From contig NZ_CP108538.1 of NCBI RefSeq assembly GCF_035994185.1, positions 4,565,501-4,629,500 on the forward strand: a DNA stretch of 64,000 nt, read 5' to 3'. The translations under genes were made by a program, and so were the position numbers. Shown here piece by piece: positions 9,762 through 16,957 of the stretch. The notes beneath the pieces were generated by a model that worked only from the letters and a program-made list of their open reading frames with translations, had not been told where the DNA came from and ran no database searches. Numbering within the stretch: position 1 is the first letter of the stretch; the number at the start of each line of letters is the position of its first letter. The stretch comes from Streptomyces sp. NBC_01217. GTDB taxonomy: Bacteria; Actinomycetota; Actinomycetes; Streptomycetales; Streptomycetaceae.

Positions 9762-10858
9762 GTGAGCGTCGAAGAGGGTTGGGGCGTGGGCTAGGTGCCC
9801 TGATCCCCGCCGCTCCGCAGGAGAAGCAGGTGCCGCCCACGGGGGTGGGACCGGCTTCTCCCGGAGCGGGCCCTGTCCTGACGGCGGAGCGGGGGGTGGC
9901 CGCGGCGAAGGTGGCCTCTCTGGCTGCCGCTCCTCTTGTGCCGGAGCCGAGCGGCCCGGTTTCGGGTTCCGGGGCAGCCGCAGAATCCGTGGGGGCTGCC
10001 GGGGCGTACTTTGCCGAGGTTCCTCTCGGCTCCATCACCCCGAATCCTCGGCAGCCCCGTGAGGTGTTCGACGAGGACGCGCTTGCCGAGCTGGTGACCT
10101 CCATCAAGGAGGTGGGTCTTCTTCAGCCCGTCGTGGTGCGGAAGATCGGCCCGGAGCGCTATGAGCTCATCATGGGTGAGCGGCGCTGGAGGGCCTGCCG
10201 TGAGGCGGGTCTTGAGCGGATCCCGGCCATTGTCCGGGCCACGGACGACGAGAAGCTTCTCCTGGACGCGCTTCTGGAGAATCTTCACCGGGCTCAGCTG
10301 AACCCGTTGGAGGAGGCGGCAGCGTATGACCAGCTGCTCAAGGACTTCAAGTGCACGCATGACCAGCTGGCCGACAGGATCGGGCGTTCCCGCCCGCAGG
10401 TGTCCAACACGCTGCGTCTGCTGAGGCTGTCGCCTCCCGTGCAGCGGAGGGTCGCGGCCGGGGTGCTGTCGGCCGGTCATGCTCGGGCGTTGCTGTCCGT
10501 GGATGACTCGGAGGAGCAGGACAGGCTGGCGCATCGCATCGTGGCCGAGGGGCTGTCGGTGCGTGCGGTCGAAGAGATCGTGACCCTCATGGGCTCCAGG
10601 CCCACGAGCTCTGCCAAGGCCAAGGGGCCGCGGGCTGGCGGCCGGGTGTCGCCCGCCTTGTCCGACCTTGCCTCCCGGCTCTCGGATCGCTTCGAGACCA
10701 GGGTGAAGGTCGACCTCGGGCAGAAGAAGGGGAAGATCGTCGTCGAGTTCGCATCGATGGAGGATCTGGACCGCATTCTCGGCAGCTTGGCGCCCGGCGA
10801 GGGGCGCGTGCTGGACCAGACACCGTCCGAGGATCCTGCCGAGGGCGAAGAGGGCTGA
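9758..10858 (+). CDS. parB: Chromosome partitioning protein ParB
   Basis: ParB binds parS, spreads as a CTP-dependent DNA clamp and organises the origin region. The 366-residue protein has a variable, Pro/Ala-rich N-terminus (1-85) beginning [16 protein letters not shown], the motif that contacts ParA. The ParB/Srx nuclease-fold domain follows ([16 protein letters not shown]), with the CTP-binding GERRWRA box at 140-146. A helix-turn-helix lies at about 200-222 ([20 protein letters not shown]), and a dimerisation domain at the end. The GTG start overlaps the parA stop, so the two are coupled. Many parS targets lie in this window. Confidence 0.96.
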   Translation: MSERRRGLGRGLGALIPAAPQEKQVPPTGVGPASPGAGPVLTAERGVAAAKVASLAAAPLVPEPSGPVSGSGAAAESVGAAGAYFAEVPLGSITPNPRQPREVFDEDALAELVTSIKEVGLLQPVVVRKIGPERYELIMGERRWRACREAGLERIPAIVRATDDEKLLLDALLENLHRAQLNPLEEAAAYDQLLKDFKCTHDQLADRIGRSRPQVSNTLRLLRLSPPVQRRVAAGVLSAGHARALLSVDDSEEQDRLAHRIVAEGLSVRAVEEIVTLMGSRPTSSAKAKGPRAGGRVSPALSDLASRLSDRFETRVKVDLGQKKGKIVVEFASMEDLDRILGSLAPGEGRVLDQTPSEDPAEGEEG

Positions 10859-10877
10859 CCTCTGCCGGATGGGTGGG

Positions 10878-10917
10878 GGCGGGCTGCGTTCGGGTGGATA
10901 CCGGAACACAGCCCGCC
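10878..10917 (+). terminator. Terminator of the parAB operon
   Basis: An inverted repeat with outer arms GGCGGGCTG (10878-10886) and CAGCCCGCC (10909-10917) and further inner pairing is followed by CTTTGCTTTC. It begins 20 bp after the parB stop. Confidence 0.75.
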
Positions 10918-11013
10918 CTTTGCTTTCTCTCGGTGTCGGCTTCATCTCTGGGTGGATACGATGCGTTCTGGTATGGCACATCCGGCTTGAGCCACCTCAG
11001 CGGAGGGAGGGCC

Positions 11014-11271
11014 ATGCAATCAGTGAGCCGCAGCCGACTGGTGACAGTAGGGCTGGGCCTGGGGGCTGTCGGAGGGTTCATCTGCAGCCTGCTCCTTGAA
11101 CGGAGTGCACTGACTGCCGCACGAGATGCGGCGGGCGAAGGAAGCGAGGAACAGCCTTCATGGGGCGTCGGCTCGTACCGCTCACATTGGACAACCTTTC
11201 CGATCTCCCCAGACGTTGCCGGTCGTGTGTTTTCTGGGAGCTTGATCCGGTCAGCGGGGAAGCTGCAGTAA
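11014..11271 (+). CDS. Possible small membrane protein (doubtful)
   Basis: An 85-residue reading frame starts at ATG 11014 with an excellent ribosome-binding site (GGAGGG) 7 bp upstream. Residues about 10-31 (VTVGLGLGAVGGFICSLLL) form one plausible membrane helix. The C-terminal third overlaps, in another frame, the start of the much more convincing GNAT gene at 11160. The overlap makes the gene uncertain: it could be a real short protein, a leader peptide coupled to the GNAT gene, or chance. I do not recognise a family. Confidence 0.3.
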   Translation: MQSVSRSRLVTVGLGLGAVGGFICSLLLERSALTAARDAAGEGSEEQPSWGVGSYRSHWTTFPISPDVAGRVFSGSLIRSAGKLQ

Positions 11272-11777
11272 AGGCGGGAACGCCCGAGCTGGAGAAAGAG
11301 GCATGGATCTCGGCCGTCCTCCTGGAGTGGGGGTCGTGCGGCCGCGTTGTCTATGTCGATGATGTGCCGGTGGGCTTTGTTCTCTACGCACCGCCGGCCT
11401 ATGTACCGCGTTCGACGGCCTTTCCGACGAGTCCCCTCTCCCCCGACGCCGTGCAGTTGATGACTGCCTGGATCGTGCCGGGATACCAGGGACAGGGGCT
11501 GGGCCGGGTCATGGTGCAGACCGTTGCCAAGGATCTGCTGCGTCGGGGATTCAAGGCGATCGAGGCCTTCGGCGATGCGCGGTGGAAAGAGCCGGCCTGC
11601 GTGCTTCCCGCGGATCATCTGCTGGCGGTCGGCTTCAAGACCGTGCGGCCGCATCCCGTTCATCCGCGGCTGAGACTGGAACTGCGCACGACGCTCTCCT
11701 GGAAGGAGGACGTCGAACTGGCGCTGGATCGCTTGCTGGGTGCGGTGCAGAAGGAGCCGGCGTTGCGGCCACTATGA
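11160..11777 (+). CDS. GNAT-family N-acetyltransferase
   Basis: This encodes 205 residues of a GNAT acetyltransferase that transfers an acetyl group from acetyl-CoA; the substrate is unknown. The acetyl-CoA loop is seen in WIVPGYQGQGLGRVMVQ (Q/RxxGxG/A). The N-terminus MGRRLVPLTLDNLSDLPRRC is followed by the family-typical CVFWE. The gene lies between parB and trxA in Streptomyces genomes, convergent with trxA and sharing a hairpin that overlaps a parS. The Shine-Dalgarno sequence at ATG 11160 is weak, so coupling to the upstream short frame is possible. Confidence 0.85.
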   Translation: MGRRLVPLTLDNLSDLPRRCRSCVFWELDPVSGEAAVKAGTPELEKEAWISAVLLEWGSCGRVVYVDDVPVGFVLYAPPAYVPRSTAFPTSPLSPDAVQLMTAWIVPGYQGQGLGRVMVQTVAKDLLRRGFKAIEAFGDARWKEPACVLPADHLLAVGFKTVRPHPVHPRLRLELRTTLSWKEDVELALDRLLGAVQKEPALRPL

Positions 11778-11795
11778 TCCGGGAGCTCATGACAA

Positions 11796-11837
11796 CGTGA
11801 AACGGGTCCATCCCCTCGGGGATGGACCCGTTTCACG
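11796..11837. terminator. Bidirectional terminator between GNAT and trxA genes, base formed by parS
   Basis: This is a 42-bp inverted repeat: a 20-base arm (11796-11815), two central bases, and the complementary arm (11818-11837). It lies between two convergent genes and can serve both. Its right-hand base is part of the adjacent parS. Confidence 0.85.
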
Positions 11838-11843
11838 TGAAAC
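11830..11843. promoter_or_regulatory. parS: parS site
   Basis: A perfect GTTTCACGTGAAAC overlaps the right foot of the terminator hairpin and ends 14 bp before the trxA stop codon. Confidence 0.95.
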
Positions 11844-11857
11844 AGCGGACCGCAATC

Positions 11858-12190
11858 CTACTCGCCGATGAAGCCTTCGAGGTCGCGGATGATCGCGGCC
11901 TTCGGCTTGGCGCCGACGATGGTCTTGGCGACTTCGCCGCCCTGGTAGACGTTCAGGGTCGGGATGGACATGACGCCGTACTTGGCGGCCGTGGCCGGGT
12001 TCTGGTCGATGTTGAGCTTGACGATCTCGATCTGGTCGCCGTGCTCAGCAGCAATGGCTTCGAGGGACGGCGCGATCTGGCGGCACGGGCCGCACCACTC
12101 GGCCCAGAAGTCCACCAGTACGGGCTTGTCACTCTTCAGGACGACCTCGTCGAAGGTGTCGTCGGTAACGTTCTTCAGGGCGCCGGCCAC
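11858..12190 (-). CDS. trxA: Thioredoxin
   Basis: This is a 110-residue thioredoxin that reduces protein disulphides with a Cys pair. The active-site motif WCGPC sits in VDFWAEWCGPCRQIAP, and the cis-proline region appears as YGVMSIPTLNVYQGG. The start MAGALKNVTDDTFDEVV is standard. It follows trxB by 44 bp on the same strand, so reductase and substrate are cotranscribed, downstream of sigM and its anti-sigma gene. This suggests control by a thiol-stress sigma circuit, as in actinobacterial relatives. Confidence 0.97.
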   Translation of the reverse strand: MAGALKNVTDDTFDEVVLKSDKPVLVDFWAEWCGPCRQIAPSLEAIAAEHGDQIEIVKLNIDQNPATAAKYGVMSIPTLNVYQGGEVAKTIVGAKPKAAIIRDLEGFIGE

Positions 12191-12234
12191 GGCGACCTCC
12201 TTAAGTTCTTGGGGTGTGGGGTGAGGGGCGTGGA

Positions 12235-13197
12235 TCAGATGGTGGCCGCAGTGGCCTTCTCCTCGTCGGCGAGAGCGGCGAGGAAGCGTTCGGCGTCGAG
12301 AGCGGCCGAGCAGCCCGTGCCGGCAGCGGTGATGGCCTGCCGGTAGGTGTGGTCGACGACGTCACCGGCGCCGAAGACACCGGTCAGATTGGTGCGCGTC
12401 GAAGGAGCTTCGACCTTGAGGTAGCCCTCTTCATCGAGGTCGAGCTGGCCCTTGAAGAGCTCGGTGCGCGGATCGTGGCCCACCGCGATGAACAGGCCGG
12501 TCACCGCGAGTTCGGACGTCTCGCCGGTCTTGGTGTTCCGAAGGGTCAGGCCGGACAGCTTCTGCTCGCCGTGCACTCCGGCAACCTCGCTGTCCCAGGC
12601 GAACTTGATCTTCGGGTCGGCGAAGGCACGGTCCTGCATGGTCTTGGAGGCACGCAGTGAGTCGCGGCGGTGGACGATGGTGACCGACTTCGCGAAGCGG
12701 GAGAGGAAGGTCGCCTCCTCCATCGCGGTGTCGCCACCGCCGATCACGGCGATGTCCTGGTCCTTGAAGAAGAAGCCGTCACACGTTGCACACCAGGAGA
12801 CGCCGCGCCCGGAGAGGGCGTCCTCGTTGGGCAGGCCGAGCTTGCGGTGCTGGGAGCCGGTGGTCACGATGACGGCCTTGGCGCGGTGCACCGTGCCCGC
12901 TGTGTCGGTGACCGTCTTGATGTCTCCGGTGAGGTCCACGGAGACGACATCGTCGGGGACGAGCTCGGCGCCGAAGCGTTCGGCCTGGGCGCGCATGTTG
13001 TCCATGAGCTCCGGGCCCATGATCCCGTCCTGGAATCCCGGGAAGTTCTCCACGTCGGTGGTGTTCATCAGCGCACCGCCCGCAGTGACGGCGCCTTCGA
13101 ACACCAGCGGCTTCAGGGAGGCGCGTGCGGTGTAAAGAGCGGCCGTGTAGCCCGCGGGGCCGGAGCCGATGATGATCACATTACGGACGTCGCTCAC
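12235..13197 (-). CDS. trxB: Thioredoxin reductase (NADPH)
   Basis: This flavoenzyme passes electrons from NADPH to thioredoxin. It has 320 residues from GTG 13197, behind GAGGAAG; the longer open frame upstream lacks family similarity. The FAD site is [17 protein letters not shown] near the N-terminus. The redox-active pair is CATC in [11 protein letters not shown], followed by the NADPH loop [13 protein letters not shown] second FAD contact is [10 protein letters not shown]. It forms an operon with trxA. Confidence 0.96.
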   Translation of the reverse strand: MSDVRNVIIIGSGPAGYTAALYTARASLKPLVFEGAVTAGGALMNTTDVENFPGFQDGIMGPELMDNMRAQAERFGAELVPDDVVSVDLTGDIKTVTDTAGTVHRAKAVIVTTGSQHRKLGLPNEDALSGRGVSWCATCDGFFFKDQDIAVIGGGDTAMEEATFLSRFAKSVTIVHRRDSLRASKTMQDRAFADPKIKFAWDSEVAGVHGEQKLSGLTLRNTKTGETSELAVTGLFIAVGHDPRTELFKGQLDLDEEGYLKVEAPSTRTNLTGVFGAGDVVDHTYRQAITAAGTGCSAALDAERFLAALADEEKATAATI

Positions 13198-13330
13198 GGG
13201 TTTCTTCCTCGTCTCTGCAGACTGCCTACTGTCCACGCCTACTGGGGTCGGTTCAACGACTCTCACCCCACCCAACGGATCCTACGGGGGATGCATTCCC
13301 GACGTGCCGGGGCGGCGCCCGGTGCGATTT

Positions 13331-14293
13331 TCAGCGGCGGGTGTAGGCGTGCGTCAGCAGGAGCTTTCCCTTGGCGGAGGGCTCTTCCCAGACGCAGGCC
13401 GCGTCGACGACATAGGCCTGGACGCGGGTTGCGTCGGAAGGATGGGGCAGGACGACAAGGAAGGCGTCCGAGCCTTCGTAGGTGCCCTCCTCCGCGGCGA
13501 TGGCCGCGGTCTTCCGCCCGATGCCCTGTTCTACGCAGGGCGGGATGGACACGGTGGATGCGCGCAGTGGCGTTCGAGTCGACTCGGAGGCGGGAGCGTC
13601 GCTCTTGGGCGTCGACTGTGCCTCGACAGACGGCGCCTGCTTCCCTGTATCGACTCCGTCCGGCTGCGTGCCGGCACTCAGAAGGAGCGTGTGCACCCGG
13701 TCTTCGAGCGTGGACTCCGAGAGGGGTGCTGCGCCTTTTGCCGCCGAGCTGGAGCCGCGGTCGGCTGTCTTGAAGGAGGAGTCCCCCTGGGACGGCGAGA
13801 CGTTCTGCAGCACGAAGACGCTCATACCGACCACGGCCGCACCGAGAGCAGCACCGAGTACGGCTGCGCGGCGTCGACGTCGGACCGGGCGGCGGCCGGG
13901 ACCGGTGGTTGCCCTGGGATGCCCTGCAGGGCGGTCCGGGTGGCTGGGCTCCGTGTCCGGCTGCTGTGCCGTGGAGAGTTCTGTTTCACGTGAAACATGC
14001 GCTGTTTCACGTGAAACATGCGCCGCGCGCTCGGGTGCCGAGGCGCTGAGAGCTTCGTCGGCGAGCGCCGCGTCGATGCGCCTTGCGACATCGTCGGGCA
14101 TGCGCTGTGGCGCGGGCACAGTGCCGAGGAGCTCGCGGATCTCGATGAGGGAGGTGTGGACATCACCGCAGAGCGCGCAGTCATCCACATGGCCGCGCAC
14201 CTCTGTCGCGCGTGAGGGCGGGAGCAGTCCTTCCGTGAGGTCGGAGATCTCCGAGACGTCCGGGTGCCGGGTCGTGTCGGTCGTTGATGTCAT
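13331..14293 (-). CDS. Membrane-bound zinc-type anti-sigma factor, partner of SigM
   Basis: This 320-residue protein begins with a short cytoplasmic domain holding H35-x3-C39-x2-C42 (HVDDCALC), the zinc-associated anti-sigma signature. A linker follows in which two parS sites encode the duplicated peptide HVSRETAHVSRET (about 92-104). A basic stretch RRPVRRRRR precedes one membrane helix (about 143-164), and a Ser/Thr/Pro-rich extracytoplasmic domain follows. Its ATG overlaps the sigM stop (ATGA), which supports a sigma/anti-sigma pair. The sensing signal is not visible; the trx neighbours hint at redox. Confidence 0.85.
   Translation of the reverse strand: MTSTTDTTRHPDVSEISDLTEGLLPPSRATEVRGHVDDCALCGDVHTSLIEIRELLGTVPAPQRMPDDVARRIDAALADEALSASAPERAAHVSRETAHVSRETELSTAQQPDTEPSHPDRPAGHPRATTGPGRRPVRRRRRAAVLGAALGAAVVGMSVFVLQNVSPSQGDSSFKTADRGSSSAAKGAAPLSESTLEDRVHTLLLSAGTQPDGVDTGKQAPSVEAQSTPKSDAPASESTRTPLRASTVSIPPCVEQGIGRKTAAIAAEEGTYEGSDAFLVVLPHPSDATRVQAYVVDAACVWEEPSAKGKLLLTHAYTRR
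13983..14017. promoter_or_regulatory. parS: Two tandem parS sites inside the anti-sigma gene
   Basis: Perfect GTTTCACGTGAAAC copies lie at 13983-13996 and 14004-14017, 21 bp (seven codons) apart. Both are in frame, so they add a repeated AHVSRET unit to the linker of the anti-sigma factor. Confidence 0.95.
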
Positions 14294-14994
14294 GTGCGCC
14301 CACCTCCGCCCTTCACTGCAGCTGGATCGCTTGTCCCCGCATCCTTCGGCCTCGATGCAGGTGGGACGGACGGACGTGGCGTCCGGTTCCTTTCCGCGGT
14401 GGGTCCACCGGCTTCTGCGCCTTCACTGCGTAGATGAGTGAGCAGAGGAGCCAGCCGGGCCCGGCCTCGTGCGCAGCGACTTTTCACGGTGCCTGTCGGT
14501 ACTTCGAGGATGCGTGCAGCTTCGGCCACGGGGTAGCCCTGCATGTCCACGAGCACGAGTGCGGCGCGTTGTTCTGCGGGGAGAGTGGCGAGTGCCGCCA
14601 GGAGCTCGCGGTGCAGATCCTGGCGCTCCGCCGGTGCCTCCGCGGACTCGTGCGGCTCAAGGAGCTGCTCGAACCGTTCGGTGTCATCGACCGGCGAGGT
14701 CTTGCGGGTGGCGGCCTTGCGGACCCGGTCAAGGCAGGCGTTGACGGTGATGCGGTGCAGCCAGGTGGTGACGGCGGACTGGCCGCGGAAGGTGTGGGCG
14801 GCCCGGAAGGCGGAGACCAGGGCGTCCTGGACGGCGTCGGCGGCTTCCTCGCGGTCGCCCAGGGTCCGGAGTGCTACGGCCCACAGCCGGTCGCGATGGC
14901 GGCGTACGAGCTCACCGAAGGCGTCGGGTTCACCGGCCACATGGCGAGCGAGGAGGTCTGAGTCGCTGAGTGGTTCCGACGGCTCGGCGGCCAC
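14290..14994 (-). CDS. sigM: ECF RNA polymerase sigma factor SigM
   Basis: This is a 234-residue extracytoplasmic-function sigma factor with only regions 2 and 4. Region 2 is seen in DAFGELVRRHRDRLWAVALR and DAVQDALVSAFRAAHTFRG, and region 4 in TLPAEQRAALVLVDMQGYP with the helix-turn-helix AEAARILEVPTGTVKSR. The C-terminal 40 residues are Pro/Arg-rich and variable. GTG 14994 is the start. The gene order sigM, anti-sigma, trxB, trxA matches the mycobacterial sigM-rsmA-trxB-trxC block, on which the symbol is based. Confidence 0.9.
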   Translation of the reverse strand: MAAEPSEPLSDSDLLARHVAGEPDAFGELVRRHRDRLWAVALRTLGDREEAADAVQDALVSAFRAAHTFRGQSAVTTWLHRITVNACLDRVRKAATRKTSPVDDTERFEQLLEPHESAEAPAERQDLHRELLAALATLPAEQRAALVLVDMQGYPVAEAARILEVPTGTVKSRCARGRARLAPLLTHLRSEGAEAGGPTAERNRTPRPSVPPASRPKDAGTSDPAAVKGGGGRT

Positions 14995-15065
14995 GCCCCT
15001 CCCCTCCCTCTCACTGCGTCAAGGTGCGTCTGTCTATCACGAGCAGGCCGGGCCGGATACATGAA

Positions 15066-15095
15066 AGGCCGGTGGGAAGGGACTCCCACCGGCCT
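15066..15095 (-). terminator. Terminator of the pseudokinase gene
   Basis: An 11-bp GC-rich stem (15066-15076 with 15085-15095) closes an 8-base loop, directly past the stop of the minus-strand gene at 15102. Confidence 0.75.
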
Positions 15096-15101
15096 GTTCC
15101 G

Positions 15102-16817
15102 TCAGCCGAGTACCGAGATCTCCGAGATTCCGCCGCGGTAGCCGCCGGTTCCGTCCGACGGCAGTTCGGTGACATGGATCAGGATGTAGCGGGTCCGTAC
15201 GGGCTCGGTGAACTCCTCGTCGAGGTTGCTTCCTCTCGTAGCGAGCTTCGTGAGCCGCTTGGGGAAGTCCGAGAGCGAGGACAGGGCGGAGCCGTTCTCA
15301 TCAGCTGCGAGTACCTCGGCCTTCTGTCCGCTGCGGTACATCACGATCTTGAGACCGGTGACGTCCTGGACGCTGCCGAGGTCAACGACTATGCCGCTGC
15401 CATCTCTGCGGGGCGCGAGGTTGCCGAAATTCGGGTAGCCCTCGTACCTGGGGGTGATCCAGGCAGTGTCGGACTTGCCGTCGATGGCGTTCGGTGCGTC
15501 CTGTTGCTTGATTCCCGACCCGCTGGGCATGAACTCCGTCGCATCGCTGAGCCGCAGCGGCTTGAGCGGGGCCGGAGGCTTGTTGTCGTTGTTCTTCGGG
15601 GTGGTCTGTGTGCTGTCGTCTGTCCCGGAGCCGTTGCTGCGGTCGAGGAGCGTCTCGGCCAGCTGCCAGCTGCCGAGGCCCAGCGCGGCGATGAGCAGTG
15701 CGGACACCGCCCACTTGAGCACCTTGCCTGTGCGGCTCTGGAGCGGGGCCGGAGGCACCGCGATCACGGGCTGCGTGGCGACGCCGGGGCCTGCCGGCGG
15801 GCGCCCGTAGGTGCCTTGCTGGTAGGTCGTGCGCTGGTATTCCGGGGGCGCCGTGAAGGTGGGCTCCGGAGGGCGGATGCGAGGCATCGCGGCAACGGCC
15901 TTGGCCAGCTCGTCCGGGGTGGTGCACGGCTGCTCCTGCCGGGAGGCGGTGGCGCCGTCATTGACCAGTGCGCGCATGGCAAGCTCGGAGAGGCCGCGGT
16001 GGACACCGGCCCGCACCTGGTCCGGGGCGATCAGCCCCACTCCCTTGGGCAGCCCGGACAGGCCGTAGGCGTCGGTCTCGTACGGCCAGCGCTGGGTCAG
16101 CGCGGCGTAGAGCAGGGCTCCGATCGCCTCGGTGTCCGCGCGCTGCGGACCGTCGGAGGCGATACCGCGCAGGGCGGCGTTCACCGCGAGGCCGCGGATC
16201 CGGTACTGCCCGGTCGAGCTTCGCAGCACCGCTCCCGGGGTCAGCCGCAGATGTGCGAGACCTTCCCGGTGTGCTGCTGCCATGGCCTGGGAGACCTGGC
16301 TGACGAGCTGGTACGCGTCGTGCGCGTCCATCGGTCCTGAGGCCAGCAGGGAGGTGAGTTCGGTGGCGTCGGGGAGCCATTCGTGGACGACGTAGACGAG
16401 GTCGCCCTCCTCCACCGCGTCGAGTACCTGGACGAAGCGCGGGTCGCCGAGCAGCGCCGCGGACCGGGCCGCGGCCAGCACGGAGCGAGCCCGCGGGTGG
16501 TCGGCGGGGAGCAGATGGACGCCCACCGCGCGGCGCAGTTTCTCGTCCACGGCGCGCCAGCTGCTGAATCCGTCCAGACGGGTGACGCACTCTTCGAGCC
16601 GGTAGCGTCTGGCCAGTTTGTGTCCGCTGTGCAGATCAGGGGTCGGCAGGGTGGCCTCGGAGCTGATGCGCTCGCCGTCCGTGTCCTGCGGCTTTGTGCC
16701 CGTTGTTTCCTGAGCTTCTGCCGTCCCGTCGGTCGTGGCCTCGTCCGCCTTGGCGGCCAGCGGTTCATCACCGCTGTTGTCGGCCACGTCGACGGCAGCC
16801 GTGCTACGTTCCGCCAC
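15102..16817 (-). CDS. Membrane pseudokinase with C-terminal discoidin-like domain, next to murJ
   Basis: This 571-residue protein resembles a Ser/Thr protein kinase that has lost catalysis. The kinase-like domain (about 68-325) has VGVHLLP where the ATP lysine would be and HLRLTPGAVL (189-198) where the HRD catalytic loop should be. One membrane helix follows at about 363-388. An extracytoplasmic domain with NAIDGKSDTAWITPRYEG and VVDLGSVQDVTGLKIVMY resembles F5/8-type (discoidin) sugar-binding folds. In mycobacteria the same pseudokinase is fused to MviN/MurJ and binds FhaA; here it is a separate gene just downstream of murJ, so a role in regulating lipid II flipping is inferred. Confidence 0.85.
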   Translation of the reverse strand: MAERSTAAVDVADNSGDEPLAAKADEATTDGTAEAQETTGTKPQDTDGERISSEATLPTPDLHSGHKLARRYRLEECVTRLDGFSSWRAVDEKLRRAVGVHLLPADHPRARSVLAAARSAALLGDPRFVQVLDAVEEGDLVYVVHEWLPDATELTSLLASGPMDAHDAYQLVSQVSQAMAAAHREGLAHLRLTPGAVLRSSTGQYRIRGLAVNAALRGIASDGPQRADTEAIGALLYAALTQRWPYETDAYGLSGLPKGVGLIAPDQVRAGVHRGLSELAMRALVNDGATASRQEQPCTTPDELAKAVAAMPRIRPPEPTFTAPPEYQRTTYQQGTYGRPPAGPGVATQPVIAVPPAPLQSRTGKVLKWAVSALLIAALGLGSWQLAETLLDRSNGSGTDDSTQTTPKNNDNKPPAPLKPLRLSDATEFMPSGSGIKQQDAPNAIDGKSDTAWITPRYEGYPNFGNLAPRRDGSGIVVDLGSVQDVTGLKIVMYRSGQKAEVLAADENGSALSSLSDFPKRLTKLATRGSNLDEEFTEPVRTRYILIHVTELPSDGTGGYRGGISEISVLG

Positions 16818-16957
16818 CGTCGTTCCTGCCTCCCCATCCGTTGCGCGATGCCAGCCAGCTCTGCACAGTCACGCCAAACAGTCACGCCAATTGTGCCCAC
16901 ACTCCGGCGCTATGCACGACACGCAGAGGGCGGTGATGGTTGTGCGGCCGGTGAATC

